NCBI GenBank assembly: GCA_900754475.1
Contig: CAAECY010000139.1
Span: forward strand, 1-46,138
Direction: 5' to 3'
DNA: 46,138 nucleotides
Source of the DNA: an uncultured Sutterella sp.
GTDB lineage: Bacteria > Pseudomonadota > Gammaproteobacteria > Burkholderiales > Burkholderiaceae_F
Under the pieces are notes generated by a model. That model did no database searches, was not told the origin of the DNA, and saw only the letters and a program-made list of their open reading frames with translations. Position 1 is the stretch's first letter. Each line of letters opens with the position of its first letter. A program made the translations under genes and the position numbers. This document shows, piece by piece, positions 46,137 through 46,138 of this stretch.

Positions 46137-46138
46137 GC

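Overview
The window is a compact, GC-rich stretch of bacterial chromosome made almost entirely of housekeeping genes. The gene neighbourhoods lpxK-ycaR-kdsB-adk, xseA-sodB, ribF-ileS-lspA, coaBC-dut, purN with an RsmB-type methyltransferase, rpmB-rpmG, and rpsU-yqeY-dnaG-rpoD point to a betaproteobacterium of the order Burkholderiales. The anaerobe-type biotin synthase and the gut-type mix of transporters make a Sutterella or Parasutterella-like intestinal organism the best guess. That placement is inferred from gene order and protein sequence; no database search was possible. I saw no insertion sequence, prophage, CRISPR array or rRNA.

Layout. Positions 1-3370 carry a truncated unknown gene, then adk, kdsB, ycaR and lpxK, all leftward: nucleotide homeostasis and lipid A/KDO synthesis. 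Positions 3371-4507 form a large gap with a cluster of DnaA-box-like sequences next to an AT-rich stretch, a candidate replication origin or DnaA-binding locus. Positions 4508-7864 hold xseA, sodB and a DUF2199 gene on the plus strand. Positions 7993-14399 hold dut, coaBC, lspA, ileS and ribF on the minus strand. Positions 14878-17377 hold purN and an RsmB/NOP methyltransferase with a lysine/alanine-rich tail. Positions 17522-19009 hold ybaK and ispH, followed by rpmB-rpmG and the converging tsaD.

Positions 21257-32557 are the macromolecular-synthesis region: rpsU, yqeY, an inserted brnQ transporter between terminators, dnaG, rpoD, and a second complete RpoD-type sigma factor with its own promoter. 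The tandem pair of primary-type sigma factors is the most unusual feature of the window. The first is about 970 residues long because of a mixed-charge N-terminal extension. The second is divergent in the sigma finger and just downstream of region 2.4.

Positions 32822-46138 hold a tRNA with anticodon CAU (probably tRNA-Ile2), an RhlE-type helicase, bioB, a small AbrB-fold protein behind a structured leader, tRNA-Glu(CUC), gltX, two membrane transport-type proteins (DUF401 and AEC families), queH, a YggS-type PLP protein, proC, and the start of a glycerol-3-phosphate ABC transporter operon (ugpB, ugpA and the ribosome binding site of the next gene).

Several information-processing proteins here (XseA, the RsmB-like enzyme, DnaG, RpoD) carry long, low-complexity, probably disordered extensions missing from the familiar E. 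coli proteins. Start codons were chosen by family alignment and ribosome-binding sites, because many open frames extend far upstream of the real gene in this GC-rich DNA.
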